Shown here: positions 7,914 to 14,552 of the stretch, piece by piece | How the letters are laid out: every line of letters begins with the position of its first letter | Position numbering within the stretch: position 1 is the stretch's first letter | Origin: Desulfarculales bacterium UBA702 | Lineage (GTDB): Bacteria > Desulfobacterota > Syntrophobacteria > Syntrophobacterales > Syntrophobacteraceae | Assembly: GCA_002298165.1 (NCBI GenBank) | Contig: DBMI01000094.1 | Location: 43,076-57,647 of the forward strand | DNA: 14,572 nt | Direction: 5' to 3' | The notes under the pieces: generated by a model | Seen by the model: the letters and a program-made list of their open reading frames with translations, nothing else | What the model was told of the DNA's origin: nothing | The model's database searches: none | Program-made: the position numbers and the translations under genes

Positions 7914-8426
7914 ATGAGAACGGCAAAGGTTCTTACCGCAATCCTGGCAGTTATTATTTTTGGTGTATCCTGCGCTTCGATTAACCTGCGACCGATGGAA
8001 CTGGGAGAAGCCAGACTGACAGGAATCGAAATGCCGGAAATGGTGCGTGAAGATCTGCAATACGATGTGATTCTGAGCATGGATGCCGAGGAAATGCCTC
8101 AGGTCCGGAAGATCTGTTTTCGTTGGGTGGCTGAGGAGAACTCATCGGCATCTCCATCACTCCATGCTTTCTCAATTGGGTCCGAGAACTCCAGAGGGCT
8201 TTGGCGTACCGGCCTGGCAGGCCCCGATACCAAAATGGCATCAAACCTGTTTTGTGCCGAAGGCCAGGATATACGAACCGATATTCCAGGAAAGCTGATA
8301 GTGAAAATCAGACCGGCTGCCCTCAAAGCAAAATACAATAAACTTGAAGGCCAGGCCGAGTACATATCCGAAGGCCGCGTTCGCACTACGAATAAAGTGG
8401 CCACCCGCGTGTTGGTGCAAGAATAG
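7914..8426 (+). CDS. Putative lipoprotein of unknown function
   Basis: This is a 170-residue protein whose family I do not recognise. The N-terminus is a clear export signal: MRTAK, a hydrophobic stretch to residue 18, and Cys20 in GVSC, a slightly degenerate lipobox (Gly rather than Leu at -3). The mature part alternates polar and hydrophobic residues and has two further cysteines, one in KICFRW and one in LFCAEG, so a small beta-rich domain with a disulfide is possible. The ATG is preceded by AAAGGGAG with good spacing, so it is very likely translated. It lies alone on the plus strand between the kor operon and a convergent mgtC-like gene. An outer-membrane or periplasmic location is inferred only. 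Confidence 0.7.
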   Translation: MRTAKVLTAILAVIIFGVSCASINLRPMELGEARLTGIEMPEMVREDLQYDVILSMDAEEMPQVRKICFRWVAEENSSASPSLHAFSIGSENSRGLWRTGLAGPDTKMASNLFCAEGQDIRTDIPGKLIVKIRPAALKAKYNKLEGQAEYISEGRVRTTNKVATRVLVQE

Positions 8427-8490
8427 GAGTTGGTCCCGGAGCTGAATGCAATTGGAGCAGGAACTTTAAGTAGGCGATCGCCACGGCCGC

Positions 8491-9198
8491 TTACGGCACA
8501 TCGCCTTCCTCCCAGGCGATCATATTCAAACCCTTTACTTCTGTTTTCAGCCTGTCGATAATTGTCCCGAATCGTACGCTCTTTTTGCACGAGATCCTGA
8601 ACCTATAGCGTACCGTACCCGCTTGAATATCCAGAAAGTAGTTGAGGAAAGTTATATCCAGTTCCCTGTACTCGGAAAGGATTTTCCGTATTTGCCTCAG
8701 GGGTTTTTCCGCGGTCGAACACCCAATCGTGAGGATGGTCGGGACGTCGTGCGGGAAAAGGTGTTTCATGAAACGGAGGTTGTATAGAATCGCCACGCTG
8801 ATAAGAGAAGCATAGACCGCCGGCAGAAAATAGTTGGCCCCGATCGCCAGTCCTATTCCTGTATTTAGCCACAGGCTAGCCGCCGTCGTAAGCCCCCTCA
8901 CCGAGCCTTTGCCCTTCAAAATAGCGCCGCCGCCCAGAAAGCCCATACCCGCAACCGCATACGATGCAATCCTTGCCGGGTCCACCCGTACACTCGACGT
9001 AGCATCAAGTGCCGAAAACAGCTCCTGAATATGTAGCGAGAGCATCATCATCAGGCACGAACCCATGGTAACCAATAGATTCGTCCTCAAACCGGCGGCC
9101 TGCCCGTGCGTTTCCCGCTCGAAGCCGACCGCGCCTCCCAGCAGGGATGCCAGCAAGAGCTTTCCCAACCAGATAGAGGATTCGTGCCAGTCCAACAT
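8491..9198 (-). CDS. MgtC/SapB family membrane protein
   Basis: This is a 235-residue inner-membrane protein from ATG 9198. The N-terminal half holds about five hydrophobic segments and the conserved features LLGGAVGFERE, GLRTNLLVTMGS, DPARIASYAVAGMGFLGGGAIL and GLTTAASLW, all typical of MgtC/SapB. The last 80 residues form a soluble ACT-like domain. Known relatives aid growth at low magnesium or inside macrophages, partly through F-ATPase interaction; many environmental homologues have no assigned role. An in-frame GTG at 9264 would add 22 residues, but the family start fits ATG 9198 better, after GAGAGGGTCAGG. No M-box riboswitch or PhoP box is recognisable upstream, so magnesium control is not shown. 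Confidence 0.9.
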   Translation of the reverse strand: MLDWHESSIWLGKLLLASLLGGAVGFERETHGQAAGLRTNLLVTMGSCLMMMLSLHIQELFSALDATSSVRVDPARIASYAVAGMGFLGGGAILKGKGSVRGLTTAASLWLNTGIGLAIGANYFLPAVYASLISVAILYNLRFMKHLFPHDVPTILTIGCSTAEKPLRQIRKILSEYRELDITFLNYFLDIQAGTVRYRFRISCKKSVRFGTIIDRLKTEVKGLNMIAWEEGDVP

Positions 9199-9560
9199 AA
9201 TACCTGACCCTCTCAAAAATTGGATCACAGCCGGGGGAAAATGAGTCCAGGCTGTACTTTGCACAGTATTTTTCTACATCAACAAAGCTATATAAAATAA
9301 ATCGGTAAAAAAGAGAAGAATCGAAAGCTTAATTCAGCGAGGCTATTGGACAACAGATGTGCAACGGCCATTATCATGGCGCGATGGGCTGTTGCCCAAA
9401 CAGCGGAATCGAGATCGAGACAGCGGAATTGAAGGAAAACTCCCCTCCCCGGGGTGGGAGGGGAATTCGCATCGCAACCTGTTCAGGCAACAGCCCCAGT
9501 AGACCGTATCAGGCTTTACTGGAACTCATCAAATCTCTTAAGTTGATGGCTGCTTTTCGA
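9199..9560. other. Intergenic region between nitroreductase and MgtC-like gene
   Basis: These 362 bp separate two minus-strand genes. They contain a complete copy of the dispersed repeat (9386-9496), a small hairpin GCCAT-TATC-ATGGC at 9367-9380, and an AT-rich stretch at 9285-9310 that could hold the mgtC promoter. No intrinsic terminator with a T-tract is seen after the nitroreductase. Confidence 0.45.
9386..9496 (+). repeat. Dispersed palindromic repeat, copy 2 (complete, MITE-like)
   Basis: The element has imperfect 18-bp inverted ends: GGGCTGTTGCCCAAACAG at 9386-9403 and its complement at 9479-9496, with 16 of 18 positions matching. Inside, ACAGCGGAAT occurs twice (9400-9409 and 9420-9429). 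A palindrome follows: CCCCTCCC and GGGAGGGG within 9442-9463, preceded by GAAGGAAAACT. Copy 1 (91 to 1, minus strand) shares the outer GGGCTG-TGCC block and the AAAACTCCCCTCCCC core. It has no ORF and no obvious target-site duplication. It may be a non-autonomous mobile element or a REP-like repeat. Confidence 0.6.
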
Positions 9561-10106
9561 TCAAAATTTATCGCGGTGGACAAACTCGCCCGCTTCCTTT
9601 CTCTTTGGAGCTCCGGTCCCGCGGGCGGGGAATCCCAGGGGGAGCATCGCAACGAGTTCGTACTGCTCGGGAACTCCGAGAATCTGTTTGGCTTCATCAT
9701 GATTGAACAGCCCGACCACCACCGTTCCGAGCCCCAGGTCATGCGCGGCAAGGCTGAGGCTCTGAGTTGCAAGCCCCAGGTCGAACATGAACCAGTCGCC
9801 GAATTTTGTCGTGGGCTTATCTGAGTAGTATCCTGAGGTACCAAGCTTCGCGCACATCACGATGACCACCGGTGCCTCAACCATGGCCCGTGTGCCGGGA
9901 TTTCCCTTTGAAAGGGTTTGCTGGAGCTTGCTCTTGGTCTCAGGGTCCTTAACCACGACGACTTCCCAGCACTGGGTATTAGCCCAGGAGGGCGACCACC
10001 GCACGGCCTCGAACAACTGTTCAAGCATTTCCTCGGGCACATCCTTGTCCACAACATGGTTTCTTATGCTGCGCCGTCCCTTGAGAACTTCCATGAACTC
10101 AGCCAT
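9561..10106 (-). CDS. Nitroreductase family protein (FMN-dependent)
   Basis: This 181-residue flavoprotein of the nitroreductase fold uses NAD(P)H to reduce nitro groups, quinones or other acceptors; the physiological substrate is unknown. The N-terminal RRSIRNH block binds FMN phosphate, and SWANTQCWEVVVV is the flavin-pocket motif, with Cys where most relatives have Pro. The late segment with LGLGTVVVGLFNHDEA and LPLGFPA is also standard. Length is typical of the short class that acts as a homodimer. The ATG has an excellent AGGAGG site seven bases upstream. It follows the pseudouridine synthase gene by 76 bp on the same strand, so it may be co-transcribed with it. Confidence 0.92.
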   Translation of the reverse strand: MAEFMEVLKGRRSIRNHVVDKDVPEEMLEQLFEAVRWSPSWANTQCWEVVVVKDPETKSKLQQTLSKGNPGTRAMVEAPVVIVMCAKLGTSGYYSDKPTTKFGDWFMFDLGLATQSLSLAAHDLGLGTVVVGLFNHDEAKQILGVPEQYELVAMLPLGFPARGTGAPKRKEAGEFVHRDKF

Positions 10107-10182
10107 TATTACCTCCTATTGTTAGCGGTTTAATGTGGAATGGAGGGCATCAAAGTCCGCGCCCGCCACACTTCCAGCGCGA

Positions 10183-10953
10183 TCACGGGTTATTCGGAAG
10201 CACTCCGGGCGGGATAACCTTCTCCAGTTCACGCCAGTTCCAGGGGACGCAATGCTCGATTGGGCCACTTGTCGGCCATGGCCACGAGCACGGGACTGGC
10301 GAGGAGAAGCTCATCTTTTCGCCCCTCACTGGATGAATAATTACCAGCTCTTTTGCAAAAAGTGCAATCTGCTTTTGAGGGAGTGGCGCTGGAGCGCCAT
10401 AGCGAAGGTCTCCCAGGATCGGGTAACCAATATGGGCGAACTGCACCCTTATTTGATGATGCCTTCCGGTTTCGAGTTTTACTCGCACAAGGGTGCGGCC
10501 CTCGAGCTTTCCAAGGACTTCGAATTCCAGCCGTGCTTCCTGGCTGGTGGATGTTTTCTCAGGCACAACCATGCTCGAGCGTTTTTCTCGCCTTTCAAGG
10601 AAGTTGATCAGCCTGCCCGAATTTTCCTTCAATTCTCCTTCAAGGACGGCTAAATAGTATTTTTCGGCACTTTCGGTCCTTATCTGAGCACTCATGCGGG
10701 CTGCGGCCTTCGAGGTGCGGCAGAATAGCACAATACCGCCAACAGGCCTGTCTAGGCGGTGAATCATCCCAAGGTAGACGCTTCCGGGTTTGCCGTAAAT
10801 CTCCTTTATCCAGGCTTTCCCGAGGTCCAAAAGACTGGGCTCCCGCGTTTCATCTGATTGAGTGAGAAGCCCGGCGGGTTTATACAGGACCAGCAAGTGA
10901 TTATCCCTGTAAAATACCGGCCATGATGGATGGAAGAAGTAATCTCCGCTCAT
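10183..10953 (-). CDS. RluA-family RNA pseudouridine synthase
   Basis: This is a 256-residue enzyme that isomerises uridine to pseudouridine in rRNA or tRNA. The signature is MIHRLDRPVGGIVLF with catalytic Asp68; the upstream VLYKPAGLLT and downstream TGRHHQIRVQFAHIGYPILGD motifs complete the RluA fold. There is no S4 domain, so it resembles the short RluA/TruC-like branch; the target base cannot be told from sequence. The C-terminal 45 residues after the core are Pro/Trp-rich and lineage-like. The ATG at 10953 has only a weak AGAAG upstream, but no later start keeps the KPAG motif. It is divergent from the RsmG-TrmH gene with 32 bp between the starts. Confidence 0.92.
   Translation of the reverse strand: MSGDYFFHPSWPVFYRDNHLLVLYKPAGLLTQSDETREPSLLDLGKAWIKEIYGKPGSVYLGMIHRLDRPVGGIVLFCRTSKAAARMSAQIRTESAEKYYLAVLEGELKENSGRLINFLERREKRSSMVVPEKTSTSQEARLEFEVLGKLEGRTLVRVKLETGRHHQIRVQFAHIGYPILGDLRYGAPAPLPQKQIALFAKELVIIHPVRGEKMSFSSPVPCSWPWPTSGPIEHCVPWNWRELEKVIPPGVLPNNP
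10858..10886 (+). promoter_or_regulatory. Candidate promoter of the RsmG-TrmH gene, inside the divergent gene
   Basis: TTGAGT (10858-10863) and TATACA (10881-10886) are 17 bp apart, a near-consensus sigma70 pair. Transcription would start near 10893 and give a leader of about 93 bases. The boxes lie inside the antisense 5' coding part of the pseudouridine synthase gene, as expected when starts are only 32 bp apart. Confidence 0.42.
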
Positions 10954-10973
10954 CTTCTGGTTCGAATCCGGTT

Positions 10974-10980
10974 GAGAGGA
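10974..10980 (+). promoter_or_regulatory. Ribosome binding site that decides the RsmG-TrmH start
   Basis: GAGAGGA lies five bases before ATG 10986. The earlier in-frame ATG at 10923 has no such site and would overlap the divergent gene by 31 bp. The later start is therefore preferred. Confidence 0.65.
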
Positions 10981-10985
10981 AAATT

Positions 10986-12458
10986 ATGCCCGGCAGGGGC
11001 AAAACTCCAGTAAAGAGAATTAAAGAGCCCGACGCGGAGCAGCTTTCCAGGATTTTGGAATCCTCCGGGATTAAACTGTCCGCCGAACAACTGGGGCAGC
11101 TTTGGACATACCACCAGTTGCTTCGCAGATACAACCAGGAACTTAATTTAACCCGAATTCACAATTTTCGTAACATGGCCCAGAAGCTCTACGTAGACTC
11201 CATCTTGCCGGGAAAGCTGATCGAACTGCCCTCACCTCTGATCGACCTGGGCACCGGGCCGGGAATGCCGGGAATTCCGCTTAAGATCGCATTCCCCCAT
11301 TTAGAGGTGCTGCTTGCCGAAAGCAGGCGCAACCGGGTCGAATTTCTCGAATTGGCTCTAGAGGAACTGCGCCTCGGGAAGATTTCGGTAATTGGCCACG
11401 CGATCGGCACCTCAACCGAGATCCCCGTAAAGGGAGTCATAACCCGAGCCGTGGGGACAATTTCTCAGACAATCGAACGGATAGCCGGATCGCTCGATCG
11501 CGAAGGCCTGGCAATCTTTATGAAAGGTCCGCGATGTGACGAGGAGATCCAGGAAGCACTGGCTCGTTTCGGTAATCGATTTCGCCTGGTAGAGGACCAT
11601 AACTATAAAATACCCGACTCGCCCCACGAGCGAAGGCTGGTCGTATTCGAACGGATGGACTCGCCGCCATGGGCATTAAAGGCGGAATTTAGCAGGAAAG
11701 ATCTTATGAAAACAATTGAAAGCGAAAGCAACGAAACTTTCAAGAGTCTTAAAAAACTGCTCTCACCGAGGGGCATAAGAAAACAGCTTCAGGCACTGGT
11801 GTCCGGTCCCAAGCAGGTATCCGAAATTCTGGCATACCTTCCCGAGCGTTGCATTGCCTGGATCAGCCGAGCGGATAAATCTCCCCCGCCCGATTCCGCT
11901 CCGGCGAATCTTTCCTGGTACCGGCTTTCTCCGCTCCTGTTCGATGAACTGGATGTATTCGGAACGGCATCCCCACTCCTGCTGGTGAGAATAGAGGAAA
12001 CAGCCGAGTGGCACGAATCGGAAAGTCTGCCAAAGGGATGCACGCTCTTTATTCCATTCCAGGACCCTGAGAACGTCGGGGCCGTGATACGCACTGCCGT
12101 TGCGTTCGGAATTTCCAGTATCATCTTGCTGGCCGAGGCCGCTAATCCTTACCACCCCAAAGCGATAAGGGCCTCTGGAGGAATGGTTTTCCGGGCAAAA
12201 CTGTTTGAGGGTCCCTCAATCAAAGACATTCCCGAAGGTTTTCCCCTCGTGCCCCTCTCCAAAGAAGGTGAAGATATTTCAAAATTTAAATTCCCGGAGA
12301 GTTTCGGACTTTTGCCGGGCATCGAGGGTCCAGGCCTTCCCGAGCGGTTCAGGGAAAAAGGCATCTCCATTCCGATCCGGACTGAAGCCGAGTCGCTAAA
12401 CGCGGTAGTTGCTACGGCAATTGCCCTTTATGAATGGTCAAAGCGGTCTGGAAACTAG
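10986..12458 (+). CDS. Fused RsmG (16S rRNA m7G methyltransferase) and TrmH/SpoU-type methyltransferase
   Basis: This 490-residue protein joins two unrelated methyltransferases. Residues 1 to about 223 are RsmG (GidB): the SAM motif DLGTGPGMPGIPL (from residue 86), a TRAVG block and FMKGPRC. RsmG makes N7-methyl-G527 in 16S rRNA (E. coli numbering). Residues from about 235 match the SpoU/TrmH class: a substrate-binding-like part (NETFKSLKKLLSPRGIRKQL) and the SPOUT motifs ENVGAVIRTAVAFG (about 362-375), LLPGIEGPGLPE (about 443-453) and IPIRTEAESLNAVVATAIALYE (about 464-485, written in two parts: IPIRTEAESLN, AVVATAIALYE). The knot Asn, Arg, Glu and SLN residues are present, so both halves look active. 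The linker between them is short. The second target is unknown. Alternative start ATG 10923 would add 21 residues. Confidence 0.88.
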   Translation: MPGRGKTPVKRIKEPDAEQLSRILESSGIKLSAEQLGQLWTYHQLLRRYNQELNLTRIHNFRNMAQKLYVDSILPGKLIELPSPLIDLGTGPGMPGIPLKIAFPHLEVLLAESRRNRVEFLELALEELRLGKISVIGHAIGTSTEIPVKGVITRAVGTISQTIERIAGSLDREGLAIFMKGPRCDEEIQEALARFGNRFRLVEDHNYKIPDSPHERRLVVFERMDSPPWALKAEFSRKDLMKTIESESNETFKSLKKLLSPRGIRKQLQALVSGPKQVSEILAYLPERCIAWISRADKSPPPDSAPANLSWYRLSPLLFDELDVFGTASPLLLVRIEETAEWHESESLPKGCTLFIPFQDPENVGAVIRTAVAFGISSIILLAEAANPYHPKAIRASGGMVFRAKLFEGPSIKDIPEGFPLVPLSKEGEDISKFKFPESFGLLPGIEGPGLPERFREKGISIPIRTEAESLNAVVATAIALYEWSKRSGN

Positions 12459-12498
12459 AGGTTTGGTTTTGGGTTTGTACGGGCTGGAGTGGGTGAAG

Positions 12499-13221
12499 CT
12501 ATAATCCTACCTGCTCGAACAACGCGTCGATTTCGCTTTGGTCGATTACGTCTTTTCTTTCCTTGAAATCGCAGACAAGCACCTTTGCCTCTTCCTTGAT
12601 TACCGCGATGTCTTTTTCGGGTGATTTTTCCTTGGTCTTGCGCAGCGCCTCGGCCATAAGGTAAACTTCGTAGACCAGTTCTTCGACACGCTTTAACGAG
12701 CGTATGACCATTCTGATCTGCTGACCTGTCAGGTCCTGGAAACTCAACTCGGTCAGTATGGTCATTATAATGGATTCAATGCCCTCGATTGCCGAGGCCT
12801 GGTCGGAGGCGCCGTTCCCGTTCTGCGCGGACTCTCTTGCGTTCTGTATTAGAAGCTGCATCTGATCGAGGCAGTCGAGTATGTTCAGAGTTGCTTTTTC
12901 AGTGGAACTGATAATGTCATCCAGTACCGAGGTTGAGCCATCGAGCAGACCCTCCTTGGGGTCCTCCTGGCCTGAAGATCCCTGAGATGTAGACGCATTC
13001 AGGTTCTTCTTAAAGGAACTTAACTCACGGAAAATGTTCTCTATTCCGGTAAAGACCTCACTGCTGACTCCCCGATGAAATTCCCCCTCGAACAACGCCG
13101 CGGCGAGTGCTTTAGATATCTCCCTCTGCACTATCTCAGAGAGGGAGTCCTGTATCAGAGCGGCCACATTCTCCGTAACACTGGTAGTAAGCTTGTCGAC
13201 GATTTCCTTTTCGGTGATCAC
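12499..13221 (-). CDS. CheZ-like protein phosphatase
   Basis: This is a 240-residue, mostly helical protein of the CheZ class, which dephosphorylates CheY-P. The catalytic block LSFQDLTGQQI contains Asp163 and Gln167, equivalent to Asp143 and Gln147 of E. coli CheZ. The C-terminal peptide VIDQSEIDALFEQVGL (225-240) resembles the E. coli CheY-binding helix. A long helical hairpin is expected between about residues 110 and 200, after a low-complexity Ser/Gly linker. I chose GTG 13221, which follows GAGAGG (13228-13233) with six-base spacing; an upstream start at 13299 would overlap the GGDEF gene by 68 bp. It lies 10 bp after the diguanylate cyclase stop. No cheA or cheY is in the window, so the partner is unknown. 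Confidence 0.86.
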   Translation of the reverse strand: MITEKEIVDKLTTSVTENVAALIQDSLSEIVQREISKALAAALFEGEFHRGVSSEVFTGIENIFRELSSFKKNLNASTSQGSSGQEDPKEGLLDGSTSVLDDIISSTEKATLNILDCLDQMQLLIQNARESAQNGNGASDQASAIEGIESIIMTILTELSFQDLTGQQIRMVIRSLKRVEELVYEVYLMAEALRKTKEKSPEKDIAVIKEEAKVLVCDFKERKDVIDQSEIDALFEQVGL

Positions 13222-13227
13222 GGCCGG

Positions 13228-13233
13228 CCTCTC
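13228..13233 (-). promoter_or_regulatory. Ribosome binding site that decides the CheZ GTG start
   Basis: GAGAGG on the minus strand, overlapping the TGA stop of the GGDEF gene (13232-13234), six bases before GTG 13221. It points to re-initiation after the upstream gene. Confidence 0.55.
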
Positions 13234-14020
13234 ATTGCCCAAACAGCTGATAGTTGTTTTTTCCGAGCTTTTTGGCACGGTACATGGCCTCATCGGCATT
13301 TTTCAGAAGTTCTTCCATGTCTTTTCCGTCAAAGGGGAAACTGGCAATCCCAATGCTGGCCCCCACCTTTGCCGAAGCGGACTCATCCAGGCTGATAACT
13401 TGCGATACGGAGTGAATAAGCCTTCTCGCAACAAGACAGGGATGCAGGCGATCTTTTACGTCCCTTAGCAGAACAACGAATTCATCCCCGCCGAATCTGA
13501 AACAAATGTCATTGGCACGTACAATCTTTGGCAGCCTCTCGGCCACGGTTTTCAAGACGACATCGCCTTTTTCATGACCATAGGTATCGTTTACCGCCTT
13601 GAAACCATCCAGGTCAATGAAAAGAACGGACATGATCTCATTTTTTAATTTCGAATTCTCCAGCATGCCTTCAAAAATGGAGTCGAAACATTCTCTGTTG
13701 AAAAGACCGGTGAGCGGGTCTGTAGATAGCTTGACGTCTTTTTGTTCGGTTATGGTAACCAGTAGATGGTCATTATTGAGTTGCACCCTATGAGCGAGAT
13801 AGAGAGCGTTATTGATCATCATTTCTTTAAATTTGACCGCCTCCGCGCCTTCCGAGAGCATCCGGAAATCAACACCCTCCATTGACTCATAATAGAATCG
13901 GTTCGCAGATATCATCTGATTGCAATTGATTAGGCATGCCGGGCTGGGAAAGTGATTGATTAAATCACAAATTGCATCCAGGCTGACCGATATGTGTTTT
14001 GATTTGGTAGAAGTCTGCAT
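13232..14020 (-). CDS. GGDEF-domain diguanylate cyclase
   Basis: This 262-residue soluble enzyme should make cyclic di-GMP from two GTP. The GGDEF active site is intact at residues 177-181, and RAND (168-171), five residues upstream, is a complete RxxD inhibitory site, so product inhibition is expected. The domain runs from about residue 98 (DPLTGLFNRECFD) to the end (ADEAMYRAKKLGKNNYQLFG). Residues 1-90 (LINHFPSPACLINCNQMIS and following) look like a small PAS-type sensor. No membrane segment is seen. The start ATG 14020 has GGAGG 14 bases away, which is long, so the start is not certain. It is the first gene of a pair with the CheZ-like gene. Confidence 0.93.
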   Translation of the reverse strand: MQTSTKSKHISVSLDAICDLINHFPSPACLINCNQMISANRFYYESMEGVDFRMLSEGAEAVKFKEMMINNALYLAHRVQLNNDHLLVTITEQKDVKLSTDPLTGLFNRECFDSIFEGMLENSKLKNEIMSVLFIDLDGFKAVNDTYGHEKGDVVLKTVAERLPKIVRANDICFRFGGDEFVVLLRDVKDRLHPCLVARRLIHSVSQVISLDESASAKVGASIGIASFPFDGKDMEELLKNADEAMYRAKKLGKNNYQLFGQ

Positions 14021-14093
14021 CAGGTTGTGGTCATCCTCCGAATGCCTGGTTCATGACCGGATTCATTTTCAGGTTGTGCGGTTCAGATGTTCG

Positions 14094-14111
14094 CCCCCAC
14101 GTACGAGGGGG
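14094..14111. promoter_or_regulatory. 18-bp near-perfect palindrome upstream of the GGDEF gene
   Basis: CCCCC-A-CGTACG-A-GGGGG: only the two A residues at 14099 and 14106 fail to pair. It lies about 74 bp before the GGDEF start codon and could be a dimeric-regulator site or a hairpin in the leader. No known operator is matched. Confidence 0.35.
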
Positions 14112-14495
14112 ATGGCCAAAAGGTGATCAGTGTGAATAACCTGAATATTGATCGCGAATAAGGCCATAACAGGCCGCCTCAAATCAGTTGCCTGAGGGCC
14201 GCGGCAAACATGTGCCATTTTGAACCAAGGTGCGTACATTTCGAATATTCGGAAAATAAAATCAGAATCTGTAACTATTTTTTGCTGCGTCAGTTTTGGA
14301 CCGACCGGTTCAGGGTTCTGTAACCTGTCTCCGGTAAGCGCTGGCGCCCTCTCTCGATATTCTCCTGGTTATCGTACCACGCCGACCATAAATCCTATCG
14401 GCTGGAACACCATACCGGCTGAAGATAATTTTACCCTCCCAGTTTTGAGTAGCTCAGTTGTCATTTCAAAAATGCAGGCCCCTATTCGGAATACC

Positions 14496-14525
14496 TTGAA
14501 CTTTAGGTTAAAACCGGGTTAATAT
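14496..14525 (+). promoter_or_regulatory. Sigma70 promoter of the tRNA gene
   Basis: TTGAAC (14496-14501) and TAATAT (14520-14525), 18 bp apart, match the consensus well. CGCC right after the -10 box is a GC-rich discriminator as in stable-RNA promoters. Transcription would begin near 14532, about 20 bases before the tRNA. Confidence 0.6.
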
Positions 14526-14552
14526 CGCCAGTCTTTTTGAGCCGTTTTATGC

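Larger units (their letters stand above)
14021..14552. other. Long intergenic region between GGDEF gene and tRNA
   Basis: These 532 bp hold the palindrome at 14094-14111, a direct repeat CAGGTTGTG (14021-14029 and 14070-14078), and the tRNA promoter at 14496-14525. A 100-residue plus-strand frame from TTG 14220 to 14522 has no ribosome binding site and no recognisable family, and is not annotated. A 31-codon minus-strand frame near 14458-14363 is too short to support. The middle, 14120-14440, shows nothing I can name. Confidence 0.45.

Noticed and set aside
7735..7917. 60-residue frame ending in an ATGA overlap with the lipoprotein gene
   Set aside because: The overlap looks attractive, but the TTG start lacks a ribosome binding site and the sequence has no family features.
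8473..8507. AGGCGAT...ATCGCCT inverted repeat at the end of the mgtC-like gene
   Set aside because: Only 7 bp with a 21-base loop, no T-tract, and half of it is coding sequence; not convincing as a terminator.
10957..10972. tRNA T-arm-like GGTTCGAATCC between the divergent genes
   Set aside because: The T stem forms only four pairs and no acceptor, D or anticodon arm can be built upstream or downstream, so chance is more likely than a tRNA remnant.
14203..14217. Sigma54-like TGGCAC...TTGC on the minus strand upstream of the GGDEF gene
   Set aside because: The GG and GC elements are 9 bp apart; sigma54 promoters need 10, and the site is nearly 200 bp from the start codon.
14447..14460. tRNA D-arm-like GAGTAGCTCAGTTG
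   Set aside because: It matches a common D-arm string, but no following AGAGC, anticodon arm or T arm is present.
14220..14522. 100-residue plus-strand frame before the tRNA
   Set aside because: It begins at TTG with no ribosome binding site, overlaps the tRNA promoter and has no recognisable protein pattern.
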